Shown: one piece after another, positions 43,464 through 53,852 of the stretch | Layout of the letters: every line of letters starts with the position of its first letter | Position numbering within the stretch: position 1 is the stretch's first letter | Source of the DNA: Microcyclosporella mali | Taxonomy: Eukaryota > Ascomycota > Dothideomycetes > Mycosphaerellales > Mycosphaerellaceae | Reading direction: 5' to 3' | Length of the DNA: 64,000 nt | Assembly: GCA_002785985.1 (NCBI GenBank) | Contig: NHNU01000019.1 | Coordinates: 186,001-250,000 of the forward strand | Notes under the pieces: model-generated | The model's input: only the letters and a program-made list of their open reading frames with translations | Told to the model about the DNA's origin: nothing | Databases searched by the model: none | Program-made: the position numbers and the translations under genes

Positions 43464-43759
43464 ATGGATAGCGAGAGAACATGTAATGATGTAGATTGTG
43501 TTGTTAGTGTTAGCGCTGAGATATCCCGGATGAAGAATGTGTACATGAATCTGAAAAGCTCCTCCTACCAACCGACATCTTTCCATTTCCCAATCAGGAT
43601 AGGATGATGTGGAGATTGTGAGACTGAATGAGAAATCGAGTTTGTGTGGTCTGACACTTGGCCATAGCGAAAACTTTCGATTTCTGCTACAGAGCCATGA
43701 GTGACAATGAGTCAAACATCTATATTTCCACCTTGATTGCCTCCTCTGCACGCATCAAC

Positions 43760-44184
43760 TTATGCGGCAATGGTAACCTCAACCTCGACACCAGCCTCAA
43801 TGTTGATGATGATCTGCTTGACGACCTCGGTGGGAGCGTTCAAGTCAATCAGACGCTTGTGGATTCTGTGTCCCAAGATTAGCTCCTAATTGCCATATCC
43901 ATCATCACCGTCCTTCACACCAAAGATATGTCTTACCTCATCTCGTACATGTCCCAAGTCTTGGAGCCCTCACCGCAAGGAGTCTTACGGGTGGAGATCT
44001 TGAGGTTCTTGGTGGGCAGGCGGACTGGGCCCTTGACGCGCAGCTCCTTGCTCTTCGCGCGCTCGATCAGTTCGGTGCAGACCTTCTCGAGCGAAGAGAC
44101 TTTGCGGCTGGTGAGGGTGATGCGGATCTTGTGGATCTTGGGCGCATCGTGCTGGCCCTGGACCTTCTTGGCGTCGTAGGACAT
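43760..44184 (-). CDS. RPS20: Small-subunit ribosomal protein uS10 (S20e)
   Basis: Two exons (44184-43937 and 43865-43760), across a 71-base GTAAGA-AG intron, give 117 residues, the full family length. Landmarks are HKIRITLTSRKVSSLEKVC, KGPVRLPTKNLKISTRKTP, GEGSKTWDMYEMR|IHKRL at the splice junction, and IINIEAGVEVEVTIAA at the end. It sits on the head of the 40S subunit near mRNA entry. In yeast and mammals its flexible N-terminal lysines are ubiquitinated by Hel2/ZNF598 on collided ribosomes; here Lys6 and Lys7 (MSYDAKKVQG) are the matching candidates. It is divergent from CUE3, whose yeast product belongs to the complex that acts on that ubiquitin mark. Confidence 0.96.
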
Positions 44185-44475
44185 ATTTGCAGTTTGCGGT
44201 TGGATGGTTGGCTGGTGGGGTGTGTTCTGGAGAGAGGAGGCCGACCACGACTTTGATGGTATTAGTGAGGTTCTTGTTTTTTTCTGAGGCGTTAATTGTG
44301 TGCGTGCGACGTACCTCGAGTTTGATAGCAGACTCGGCAAAGTGATGATCGGTGAGGAGCAGGAAAAAGTCGCGATCGTGAGACTTTGACGAAACCCAGG
44401 TGGCTCTTGCCAAGATTCAGATTGCGCTAGCCCGAATCTACATTGGCGGGGCGATCTTCTAGACGTCAAGTCATC
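44185..44475. promoter_or_regulatory. Short bidirectional promoter of RPS20 and CUE3
   Basis: Only 291 bases separate the two divergent start codons, so regulatory DNA is probably shared. The RPS20 leader side contains a T-rich run (about 44275-44286). No named ribosomal-protein box is certain. Confidence 0.5.
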
Positions 44476-46515
44476 ATGAGTCTTCAAGCACAACATTTAG
44501 ACAAACGTCTGATTTCCCTTCATTTCCCTCTTCCTCTTCTTACCCAGGATATGGCTCTTCCGCCTTTCGCTCCTTTCCCGCCGGCCTCAGTACGGCTCAG
44601 CATCGGACCTGCAGAATGGGAAGCCTGTCTGGATGCATGGCTGACTTTGTCTGAATTGACACTTCGATTACCAGTGGGGGAGTTCGGCAAGACCATTGGT
44701 GACTCTGAAACTCTTCCTGGTTTCCTCCGTGACTTCTATCATGAGCTTAGTGTGCTGGAGAAAAATGATTCAACTCTCGCCTCACCCAAATTCGCACAGT
44801 TGCGGAAGCAGGCATTGAGGTTGGTGGACCGAGCATGGACAGAGACGAGGATTGTTCCAAAGCTCCTATCATCATGGGACTTTCTCTCTGATTTTTCTCA
44901 TGTCAACGCAAAGAAGCATGCGTTGCGACATCTTTTGAGTCGGCTGTGGGAGACGAAATCCAATGACATCACGCCAGTACTCCAGCAGAGGAAGGAGACC
45001 GTTACGAAACAGCTTGGTGCACGAGATACCCATCATATGACAGCATTTCTGGCTCAGCTCGCTTCGATCTTGTATTCTTCGCCAGATATTGGAATCTTTT
45101 TCATGACCGGTTCAGACTTCTTCGATTCACTCCTGTCGGCGTACAACGGAGGTCTCAATGCCAACGAAAAGCAAGCGCTGTCAACGGTGACTTGTTTGGG
45201 ACTGTTATCATGTGTGAAAGTTGCGACGCCCAATTTTTCCCTCCTCTCAGACCATCTCTACACTTTAAAGAGTCAGGCCGACAAGGTTGCTTCAGGCTCT
45301 TCTTTGCTTGCAGACGGCGTGACAAATACACCGCTTTTGGCTCACTTGAAGCATTCGGTGGAGGGGATTACACCACCTAGGCTTGCGAAGCTGCTAGAAT
45401 CCCTTGAAACATATCGCGCTCCGAGCATGTCTCGATCAAGATCACACGCACGACATATCCAAGGAAAGACCAATGGCAAGCAGAGAGCAACAGATGATAC
45501 TGTGCATGTACATCGCATGAGTCTCGTATCACAAGTGCAAGATTTGTTCCCTGATCTCGGCTCAGTGTTCGTACTGAGATTGCTCGACGAGTATGGAGAT
45601 GATGCCGAACAAGTCACTGCTCATCTGCTCGACGATTCGCTCCCGCCTCACCTTGCGAGTCTTGACCGAACCGAGGCCGCTCCCAAACATGAGCTTGACC
45701 AGCACACCGCGATCGAGCGATTGGCGCCGAATTCAACTCCGCCTCCACCAGAGCCATTTATCCCTGACAGAAGAAATGTCTTCGATGATGACGAGTTCGA
45801 TGAGATGCATTTCCAGACAGGTCGTCTTCGTATCGGCAAACAAGATAGAGTCTCTGAGGATTCTGAGCAGCCAAACAAGGCTGCTATCCTATCAGCGCTG
45901 GCCGCATTCGACTCTGACGATGACGAACGCGATGACACATATGATGTCGAGGATGTCGGCGGCACCGTGGACACAGCACATCCGGATGGCGAGCCAGGAC
46001 CCAACGCCAAAGTCACGCAAGAAGAGAACGATATGGCATTATTCACCGCCTATAAGTCAACGCCGGAGCTGTTTGGTCGTACATTCAATGTGCGGAGAGG
46101 ACAGCCGCGGCAGGCTCTCAAGGCTGAGACTGGCATGACCGACGAAGCAATTGAAGGATGGGCTATCATGTTGCAACGTGATCCGAAGCGTCTGAGTCGT
46201 CTCGAGGCAAGATCTGGTGCTTTTCATGGGCAGCAGACAGAGCTGGCAAGCACAGCATATCGAGAGACAGGGGGAACAGAGACTGAAGACTCCGACGCTG
46301 CGCAGAACAACGCTCGCGGCGGATTCCGTGGCAGGGGTCGTGGTCGTGGGAGAGGTCCAGGCGGCAGAGGAGGTAGTAACGTCGCTGGTCCGTCAAGCGA
46401 TCCCAATGTTGCGCAAGCACAGAAACGTAAGGAAGCGAGCAAAGGCAGCAGAGCGAATCACAATCGGCGAGACCAGCGAGCGCGCAAAATGGCTCGTGGT
46501 GGTTTTCCTGGCTAG
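44476..46515 (+). CDS. CUE3: CUE-domain protein Cue3 (RQT complex, ASCC2 homologue)
   Basis: A single exon of 679 residues. The long N-terminal helical domain (residues about 30-320; FAPFPPASVRLSIGPAEWEA, then LSELTLRLPVGEF and FMTGSDFFDSLLSAYNGGLN) matches the ASCC2/Cue3 fold. A CUE ubiquitin-binding domain follows at about 348-395 (SLVSQVQDLFPDLGSVFVLR and LDEYGDDAEQVTAHLLDD). Then come an acidic linker (FDSDDDERDDTYDVEDVGG), an RGG-like stretch (GRGRGRGRGPGGRGG) and a basic end with RARKMARGGFPG, as in yeast Cue3. With the helicase Slh1 and Rqt4 it splits collided ribosomes bearing polyubiquitinated uS10. The start at 44476 precedes MSLQAQHLDKRL; a later Met (MALPPFAPFPP) is an alternative. 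Its neighbour on the other strand encodes uS10. Confidence 0.88.
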   Translation: MSLQAQHLDKRLISLHFPLPLLTQDMALPPFAPFPPASVRLSIGPAEWEACLDAWLTLSELTLRLPVGEFGKTIGDSETLPGFLRDFYHELSVLEKNDSTLASPKFAQLRKQALRLVDRAWTETRIVPKLLSSWDFLSDFSHVNAKKHALRHLLSRLWETKSNDITPVLQQRKETVTKQLGARDTHHMTAFLAQLASILYSSPDIGIFFMTGSDFFDSLLSAYNGGLNANEKQALSTVTCLGLLSCVKVATPNFSLLSDHLYTLKSQADKVASGSSLLADGVTNTPLLAHLKHSVEGITPPRLAKLLESLETYRAPSMSRSRSHARHIQGKTNGKQRATDDTVHVHRMSLVSQVQDLFPDLGSVFVLRLLDEYGDDAEQVTAHLLDDSLPPHLASLDRTEAAPKHELDQHTAIERLAPNSTPPPPEPFIPDRRNVFDDDEFDEMHFQTGRLRIGKQDRVSEDSEQPNKAAILSALAAFDSDDDERDDTYDVEDVGGTVDTAHPDGEPGPNAKVTQEENDMALFTAYKSTPELFGRTFNVRRGQPRQALKAETGMTDEAIEGWAIMLQRDPKRLSRLEARSGAFHGQQTELASTAYRETGGTETEDSDAAQNNARGGFRGRGRGRGRGPGGRGGSNVAGPSSDPNVAQAQKRKEASKGSRANHNRRDQRARKMARGGFPG

Positions 46516-47290
46516 GTCTCGTCCTTAGTACTATCAGAGTCTAGCAGTTCTGTCTCAGCCTCTTACCCACAGCTGATAAAATCTACATGATATGTTTTCA
46601 CAGCGGACTTTGATGCATCTCGCAAAATCTTCCCTAGCTATCATAAATACCGAGACAACCCCGATCTCATCGCTTGATGATACCTGATCAGCCGCATTTC
46701 CCTTTTGGGGATAGGACTTGTAGTGTCGAATCAATCAAACCATACAGGTCCGCGCGTGTCCCTGGTCAGTATATTTCCGTCAGCCAAGATCCTCTCTCGT
46801 CGTTTCGAAGAATGGCTCATGGAGTTCTGTAGGAGATGACTACAGGGACGGATCTGTACGGAGGGACTGCCATATAGATATTGGAGTAAAATTCATCTTT
46901 TAGCCACGACGAGAGTGACCCTTGGGTCGGGGTGTCGATGTGAACCTCTCCACCAGATTATTCGAATGATAGCGTGCATCTCACATCTCCGAGCTGGACT
47001 GTCAAATGGCTGATCTTGCCGTTCGATTCCAGCTTCGTATTGAGTTGTTGAGCCTTTGCTTGCTGTGTTCGACGTTGCTTTCACGTGGATGACGAGTTTG
47101 TCAGTCGAGCAACCACAAGGTCTTGCTTAGCCTCACACATCGAGAGCCTCGCTTCGTGGGGAGATTGATGGCGCTCAGCTCGCTCTTTCTTCTTCTTCTT
47201 CTTCTTCTTCTTCTTCTTCTTCTTCTTCTTCTTCTTCTTCTTCTTCTACTTCTTCCTCCTCCTCCTCTTCCTCCCGTAACACGCACCATG
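46516..47290. other. Convergent intergenic region
   Basis: About 775 bases between the ends of CUE3 and the F-box gene. It contains the CTT repeat described separately; otherwise no feature is seen. Confidence 0.4.
47187..47274 (+). repeat. (TTC)n/(TCC)n microsatellite
   Basis: About 20 perfect TTC units, then a degenerate TCC/TTC extension, lie just downstream of the F-box gene stop. In that gene's transcript they would be a GAA-rich 3' UTR. The long poly-Arg frame on the minus strand is a by-product of the repeat. Confidence 0.9.
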
Positions 47291-48838
47291 TCAGTCCGCG
47301 GCAGGAATCTCACCGCTCTTTCGATAACTCTCAATGCGACGAAGAATCTCTTCGCAATCATGCCAGATGCGCTCCCGGTTCTGCAATCCTTTCACAGAGG
47401 AACCTTTTCTTTTCAGTAAGACGTAAAGCTGGTGCCAGTTGGTCTGCGCCATGGGAAGCCGGTCTGGGACAGGCATGGCTGCTTTTGAGATGTCTGTTTT
47501 GGGCTTGAGGTTTTCTACCGTTGTCGTCGCCCAGAAGTAGTATGGAACATTGTGTTCTTCGCGACAGGCTTCCCAAAGCCAAGGCACTTCTCGAAGAAGT
47601 AGAGAGTGCCATAGTGCGATGGGAAGTTGGCGGAAAGCACGGGATACCAGGCGCAGTTTGGCAATTGTCTGTGACGACAGATTTTCCAGTATCATGAGGC
47701 GGATCTCCATGGGGATAGAAGCAAAAATATCACCCGAAGTGACGTCGAGGTCGGGCGTGATCGCAAAAGCACCGTTTGAGGTCGAAAACGACGGGTCTGT
47801 GGCAATGCATGATTGTAGCAGTGATGGTAGGTTTGGTATGAAGAGCGGATTCGCGGCAACATATTCAGTGCCTGGCTCGTGGCACCACCACTGCTCCTGT
47901 AATCTAGTAATGTTGTCGTGTCGAGGGAATTCGCGCACAGTGTTCCAGTCGGCCTCGACATCGTACCAGCCATGTAGTCCAGCGAAATCAACAGTTCCAT
48001 GAGTAGCTAGCGACACACGTTTGAAGACTTCGAGACACCATGGGTGGAAAGGCATGTGTTCGTCCCGTTCGGATGGGAGATTCCAATTGACGTTACCAGG
48101 CGTGACCGGCAAACCATGCCTGTGCATAGGTACAGTCTCCATGTCGCCAGAAGATTCGGTATCTGGCATACCGTCGGCCAGACCACTGAGGAAGAAATCT
48201 CCAGTGCGTTCGAAATCTTGGTCATCGTCCTGTGGGGTGAAAGGTTCTCGTTTGCGAACCAGACACTGCACGGTTCGGCAACCTTGCATCTCTTCAACGG
48301 AAATGCGATGGCCGTTGTAAGCTTGCGTTGACTTGCAGCCTGGCCCTGCGATATGCTCAAGGACTGGTCACCGTCAGTTCCCCTGGAGCGGCAAGGCAGA
48401 TGCTCACTATTGCTCACCGACATCCTGCGAGTCGAAAGCCAACAAAGCCTCAAGATCGTATAACATGTTGGCATCAGTGTCGTCTATGTTGTCGTGGGCA
48501 TGCGTCGCGTGATCACTGCCGACTGTATCATCATTGTCATTACCGGAACGCCTTTCATCCTGAGCTTTCCACGGCGATCTGAACTCTCCCGCATCTTGCT
48601 CACGACCGGTGATCAGACAGCCCGATGTTGGGCCACAAGAATCGAAAGAGTCAAGAACGTCTACCTCAATGAAAGAGTCGTCACCAATGTAGTCCCACGC
48701 TGCCGTGCTGGGCTCATGACGAGTGCGAATGCGGGCGATATTGAAGCTGACGCCGCATATCTGGCAGAGTTGCTGTCGAAAGATTCAGCGGCGGCGCAGG
48801 AGATCGAAACAGGCAAGCAATACTTCTGAGTAGCCCAT
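47291..48838 (-). CDS. F-box protein with N-terminal Cys motif, 15-base first exon
   Basis: Three exons (48838-48824, 48772-48418, 48321-47291), with introns of 51 and 96 bases, give 466 residues. The tiny first exon encodes MGYSE and joins to QLCQICGVSFNIARIRT, a C-x-x-C motif found at the start of a family of fungal F-box proteins. The F-box follows after about 300 residues (IFASIPMEIRLMILENLSS and KLRLVSRAFRQLPI). C-terminal to it is the usual WLWEACRE...VPYYFWATT region ending in a helical charged tail. The protein probably recruits targets to an SCF ubiquitin ligase; the substrate is unknown. Without the micro-exon the conserved Cys motif has no ATG, since TGA lies just upstream in frame, so the model is well supported though unusual. 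Confidence 0.75.
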
Positions 48839-49711
48839 TGAGACGCCAAATTCGACTTTCGGGAATATGGCTACTGTGGCGTAGACTATACGACCAGAAT
48901 GCAACGAAAGATCGGGCTTGAGGTGAGGAAAGGTCGTACGATGTTGGCAACAATGCGATGGTAATCTGAAGGTTATAAAGAGATGCTAAGTCGATACATG
49001 GACACCAATGAGTCCTCGTGCATATTGATCGTACAGGTCTCGGGAGGATGCCGTAGTCTAGGCAGAAGTCAGCGGAGAAGGCTGCATTTCGCCCATATCG
49101 CCTACGCCTCAGCCTCCTGGCTCTGCTTCATCAGTGCGGTTGCAGCAGAAATAGCAGTCACTGTGATCAACGGCGAAGACGACGATAGTAAGCAGTGAGC
49201 GATAGGAATAATGGCAACAGTGCAAGTAGTCAACGGCGCCAATCAAGCGCTCGTGCAGCACCGGCCATTCCTCGGCTCATCTCACAAGGGTATATAGCCG
49301 ATAACAAGCACATTTTTTGTGACGGCGCGGTTGGGTTAATCAGCATTCACCTTGCCTTTTACCAGATGAATCCTTGGTCCACCGCACAAAGCCGCATTTT
49401 CAATCTTTGGAACTCGTCAAGTTTGTATAGCAAGCTTTTTGTCCATTTTTCGGTCGCTGCGCGTGTTCGATCCCCGAGAGTGTCGTGCGGCATATGGTCA
49501 ACCATCGTGCTGTATATTCTGCGGTGCGCGGCTTATGCAGGCATCCTCATTTTGCCATCTTTCGAGGTTGAGAAGAATGTCTGGCGGCAGACAAGCTCGA
49601 CAAGGTAGGTTCTGCAGGATGTCTAATTGTACAGGGTATCACATCGCAAAATGTCAGAGAGTAGAGAGTCAAGGCGCCTTCACCGCAGAATTTCTCGCGA
49701 TTCTCTCACCC
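48839..49711. other. Intergenic region
   Basis: Open frames at 48983-49198 and 49195-49608 (+) show no recognisable features; the second would start with GTG. No gene is called. Confidence 0.35.
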
Positions 49712-51051
49712 CTACCAACAAAACTCTTTCTTGCCTATCTTACACAGTCTCTGCTGTCCCTCGGCATCATTAGCCCTATGGTCCCAGTCATTACACATTC
49801 CCTTCACGTCCCTGCTCAAACAGATCCTCTCCTTCTTCGCACCTGGCACGGTAGAGTCGAACATGTGCTTACACTGCTTCTGTTCGCAGCCCAAACACGA
49901 GACATGCGCGCAGTGGTCAACCCACGGATTCTCAGCCTCAGGCTCGTCGTCAGTCGATTTGAAGCCGACATTGTAGACGTAAGAACCCATTGGAATGCTC
50001 ACCCACGTCGTGACATTGTAGTTGTCTTGGTTCAGGAACAGGAGGAGATAGGTTGTGCCGTTGAGGTATTTGTAGCGGCCGAAATTGACGCCGGTGACTT
50101 CTTGATTCGAGTACTCTGGCATCCTGACCGGACTGTGTCCAGACTCGATATCCGCGTCATCGGCTTCAGATGCTGTGGCTTCTCGCTTCTCGATTGCCTC
50201 TTCGAGCCTTTCAGCCGCATTTGCATGCCTCTCAGTCGTCTTTACAGGCTCCTCGGCGACGAAATCTCCAATATACTCGCCGCCAAGCAGCTTGGGAAAG
50301 CTCCCTGGAAGGTCCGTGGAATTCTTCTTCTTGCCCAGACCGATGATTCTCGAGCCGACAGGGATATTCGCAAACGCGACTTTCTTTGCACAATGGGAAT
50401 TGTGGCCGCCGAAATAGCCGGTGCCTTGTGGTGCAGTGGTGCAATTCATGAACTGAACCTCACCCGTGTTCAGCAGGGCGAGATGGTAAGACGGGGCTAG
50501 TGCAAGGATCTCTTAAACGTCAGTACGTCTCTAGCATGAAGTGTGCCATAGATGGCTTTATGTGTCCGAAGAGGCTTGGTGATTGATAACAAGGATGAGA
50601 GAGGCAGGCGTGTTGACTTACCTCGGGGTGATGCGCATAGAAATCCGGCTTCTGCACCTCGCTGCTCTTCATCTCGTTAAAGAGGAAGTAGTCGCCAACC
50701 TCAGGCCCGGTGACAGCCGCACCCTCGCGGACGTTGTCAACGTTGCCGCATTGCACGAGCTTCATTTTCTCGTTTGTACGATCCCAAGCACACCTCGTGA
50801 ATCTCTTTTCGCCGAGATTCTCATACCAATGTCTGTCGGAGTCCTACGATCACATTAATATCTCTCCACAATGATATTGTCCCGGAGTGGGCTGAAGCGC
50901 AGCGTGGATGCTTGGCTACGTTCAGCTCTGATGAAGATGCATTTGGAGGAGGATGTCAACTTACTTTGGCTACGATGCCTCCCATAGGCGCACCGAGTAT
51001 GACAATGGTGAAGAGGCACATGGCCAAGAGGGATAAGAAGTGGTAATGCAT
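49712..51051 (-). CDS. Secreted Cys-rich protein of unknown function
   Basis: Three exons (51051-50965, 50843-50622, 50452-49712), with introns of 121 and 169 bases, give 349 residues. Exon 1 is almost entirely signal peptide (MHYHFLSLLAMCLFTIVILG). The mature part opens with DSDRHWYEN and contains KLVQCGNVDNVREGAAVTGP, VGDYFLFNEMKSSEVQKPDF, MNCTTAPQGTGYFGGHNSHC, a charged helix (AAERLEEAIEKREATASEAD) and NYNVTTWVSIPMGSYVYNVG. The last 60 residues have eight Cys (CAHVSCLGCEQKQCKHMF and following, ending KKEFCW). Several N-x-T sites fit secretion. The last intron acceptor could be at GAG or, two codons further on, at TTCAG; both keep frame. I know no function; a wall or effector-type protein is possible. 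Confidence 0.65.
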
Positions 51052-52297
51052 CTTGGAATATGTGAAGAGAATCGGGAATTGGAAGGTTCCCAATATTGGA
51101 TGCTTGAAATATCCGTGATGTAAATTCTGCCGTTCTTGAAGACGGAGAGAAGGGCACCGATCGTGGTAGATAAGGAAGCGGCAATAGTAGGAAGGATGGA
51201 AAAGCCTACTATCTATCTGTGCTTGTGCAGTATCTATCATTGGAGCTCACAGCTGAGGACATTTACCTCAAGCCAATGAAAGTGATGGCAATTGCTCAAT
51301 GAGCTGGGGTCGTCCGTAGTATGGAGAGGACCTACTGATGAAACTTGGTTCCTAGGAAGCTTAGCCTACTATCGTGAGGACTTTGACGATCCTGAGGCCG
51401 GGACAAGGTGAAAATGAAGATGAAGTCAAGGTAGCAGAAAGCGACTTCTCGGTGTATGTCTCCGGCTCATCTTTCTACCATCGGACCGGCTCACTGAGCA
51501 AGCCGTTGATTGGTCGAGGTCGCTATTGCTCCAGATATCGTGTCTCGACTCTCTTCGATTCCATCATTGCTTTCGATTCTGCTTCATGCCGATCAAAGAT
51601 GCTCCTCGCTTGGCTCTGACCAGATCGATTAAGGAAAGAATGCAAAAGAGAGCAAGGCAGACACAACGAAAGTGAGGCGATCCAAAATCTGATCCAGGCA
51701 CATTCGGGACGATTCTCTGCTCCGTTGAACCTGGGCATGCGATTTTCACATCTGATTCTATCCCCAGATAGCTCCTTATTAGCAGCAACTCCAATACTCA
51801 AAACCACTTTCCAAGGCCCCTCGGCGTCGTCATCAACGTTTTGCCCATCGCCGTCTGGTCGACATCTTCCGGAAATCGAAGCTTCGAGGCCTCCCTGAAG
51901 CATTTCATCGTACCTTTGAAAGCCAAGTCAGAGGCGACTGAGAGCCGACATGCCTCGCGTGATTACAATGCCGAGCTTTCCTCGTGCCTGCCGATAGCAA
52001 GCCACTTTTCGCATCTTTCCCGGTGCCCCTTCGAATACTGCAGCAGCAGCAACAGCCTGCTCGATGTATGCCGTCCAGGCTCTCTCTTTCATCCTTCGCA
52101 ATTGTGCGATGAGGCGAGTGTTCCCCATTCACTCCTAGTCAGCTGGGTGTCTACCATGCTGGTATGATAGCCGCTTTCTTACAGACTCACCTGGCTCCAT
52201 CAAAGAATGCACGAGTCGATACACGAGAATGTCATCCTTATGGAACGAACAACACAAAAATCCTTCGAGCATTCACTATCTTGATGAACGGAACCAG
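51052..52297. other. Intergenic region
   Basis: About 1.25 kb upstream of the secreted Cys-rich gene and downstream of the Thr-rich gene. No supported feature. Confidence 0.4.
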
Positions 52298-53852
52298 CTA
52301 CCCCACAATAATATTCGCCCCAGGCTTCGTGAACAACGTGACCGCTTGCCCATTGATCGTCACATTCTGAGTCTCGCTTGGAGCCTCTGGCGAAGGCAGC
52401 CGACGGAAGAGCTTCGAAGAGCCACAAGAGCATCCAGTGAAACAGATGCAGTCGTTCGAGTCAGATTCGAACTCAGCGGCCGCAAGATCTGCGTAGGCAG
52501 CCAGGCAGTAATCAAAGCATGCATCGGCTCCCTCGGGGTACACATAACATGAGATTGGCGTGTAATTGCACTCATCATTTCCGCAGTACGTGCCCAAGTC
52601 CCCAACGTGGGAGGCAGTGTCGCAAGTAGCGCGGGAAGGCGCGACGGTGGTGGTCTGGATGAAAGGTCAGCAGGTGTGAGAAGATTTGTATCTTTCTTTC
52701 TTGGCTTATAGGCTCCGTTAGACATACTGATATGGTGGTGGTAGTAGATGTGGTAATGGTGGTGGAAGTAGTCGTGGCAACAGCTGTGATTGTTTGTGTG
52801 ATGGTGGTGATCAAGACTGCTGTCGCGGTATTGGTCCTGCAGTAGTCGTGTTAGCTTTTGGTCCACGAATCAAGATTTCTCTATGGTCTTACGCAGTGAT
52901 GGAGGCTGTGACACTGGATACGATGGTTGCAGTGACAGATTTTGTAGTCTTTGGTGTGGTGGTGACCTGTGAAGAGTCAGCTTTGGGATCCGTACTGAAG
53001 GCTGTTCCGCAACAAAAGTGAGACAATCGCTCGATAGGCTCTGTCGGGACACAAGAGGACGGCATCGCTCTTGGCTGGACAGCACAGTCGGGGTGGTATC
53101 CTCCGAGACGCTGTCCATCGTATTTACTTACCGTGGTTGTGGAGGCCGTCTCCAGACAAGTGCACGCTGCCCCCACGAATGTGTTCGGTTGTCTGGTGAA
53201 GCTGCAGAATCGGGACGATCGAGGATCCTGGGCCGGCACGGCATCACGCTTCGTAGGGCTTTGTCCTTGGCCTGATGTTACTGTCGCGACGACCGTGATT
53301 GTGGCTGTAGTCGTGTCCGTTTCTAGCAGACGCAAATGTATTAGCAATGTTTCGAAAGACTCAAAGGCTCCGAAATTTGGGCTTCTCGACTCCACTCACG
53401 AGTAACTGTCTGAGTCTGTGTTATTGACGCACTGGCCGTCGCCGTGTTGTATATCGTAGCTGTGACAGGAGTAACACTATGATCAAATCAGCATTTAGGC
53501 TTCTTAGTGTAGGGGTATGAGATCTTACTTCACGATCGACGTTGCGACAGTAGAGGTGACTGGGCTGGTAAGCTCGAGAAGCGATGGGTCGTGGACTGCA
53601 CTGCAGCTTACCAGTCGTTGTTGCTACTGTTGTAGTAGTCGTCGATGTCGGAGCTGCTACGGTACTCGTTTGCTTAGGAACAGGATATTGCTTGCTGCAG
53701 AATGATTCGGCGGGCGCATAGCCCTTGAGTGCAGAAGCAGCGCTGGCATAGGCTCCACCCTTGCACCCAGGAGCTCGAACCTCAAGAGACCATGCCTCGT
53801 AAGGGAGAAGGAGGGCACTGCAAAGTAGTGCGGCGAATCTCAGAGGACGCAT
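52298..53852 (-). CDS. Secreted Thr-rich mucin-like protein with two Cys modules, seven exons
   Basis: Exons 53852-53612, 53559-53529, 53476-53400, 53322-53132, 52966-52893, 52836-52728 and 52654-52298 join in phase to give 359 residues. Signal peptide MRPLRFAALLCSALLLPYEAWS; then a short Cys-containing module (GCKGGAYASAASALKGYAPA, ESFCSKQYPVP). Thr-rich blocks follow (TSTTTTTVATTT; TTTATITVVATVTSG), then a Kex2-like PTKRDA site, a second Cys stretch (RFCSFTRQPNTFVGAACTC) and more Thr repeats. The C-terminal module of about 100 residues carries nine Cys (CDTASHVGDLGTYCGNDECN and CICFTGCSCG). Exon 2 is only 31 bases. Thr runs suggest heavy O-mannosylation and a place in the wall or outside the cell. 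The C-terminal ending NIIVG is not a clear GPI signal. No known family is recognised. Confidence 0.65.

Noticed and set aside
47101..47361. Minus-strand frame with a long poly-Arg run
   Set aside because: It is a translation of the TTC microsatellite.
49195..49608. 137-codon + frame with hydrophobic stretch
   Set aside because: GTG start, no splice or domain support, and its antisense frames are equally open.
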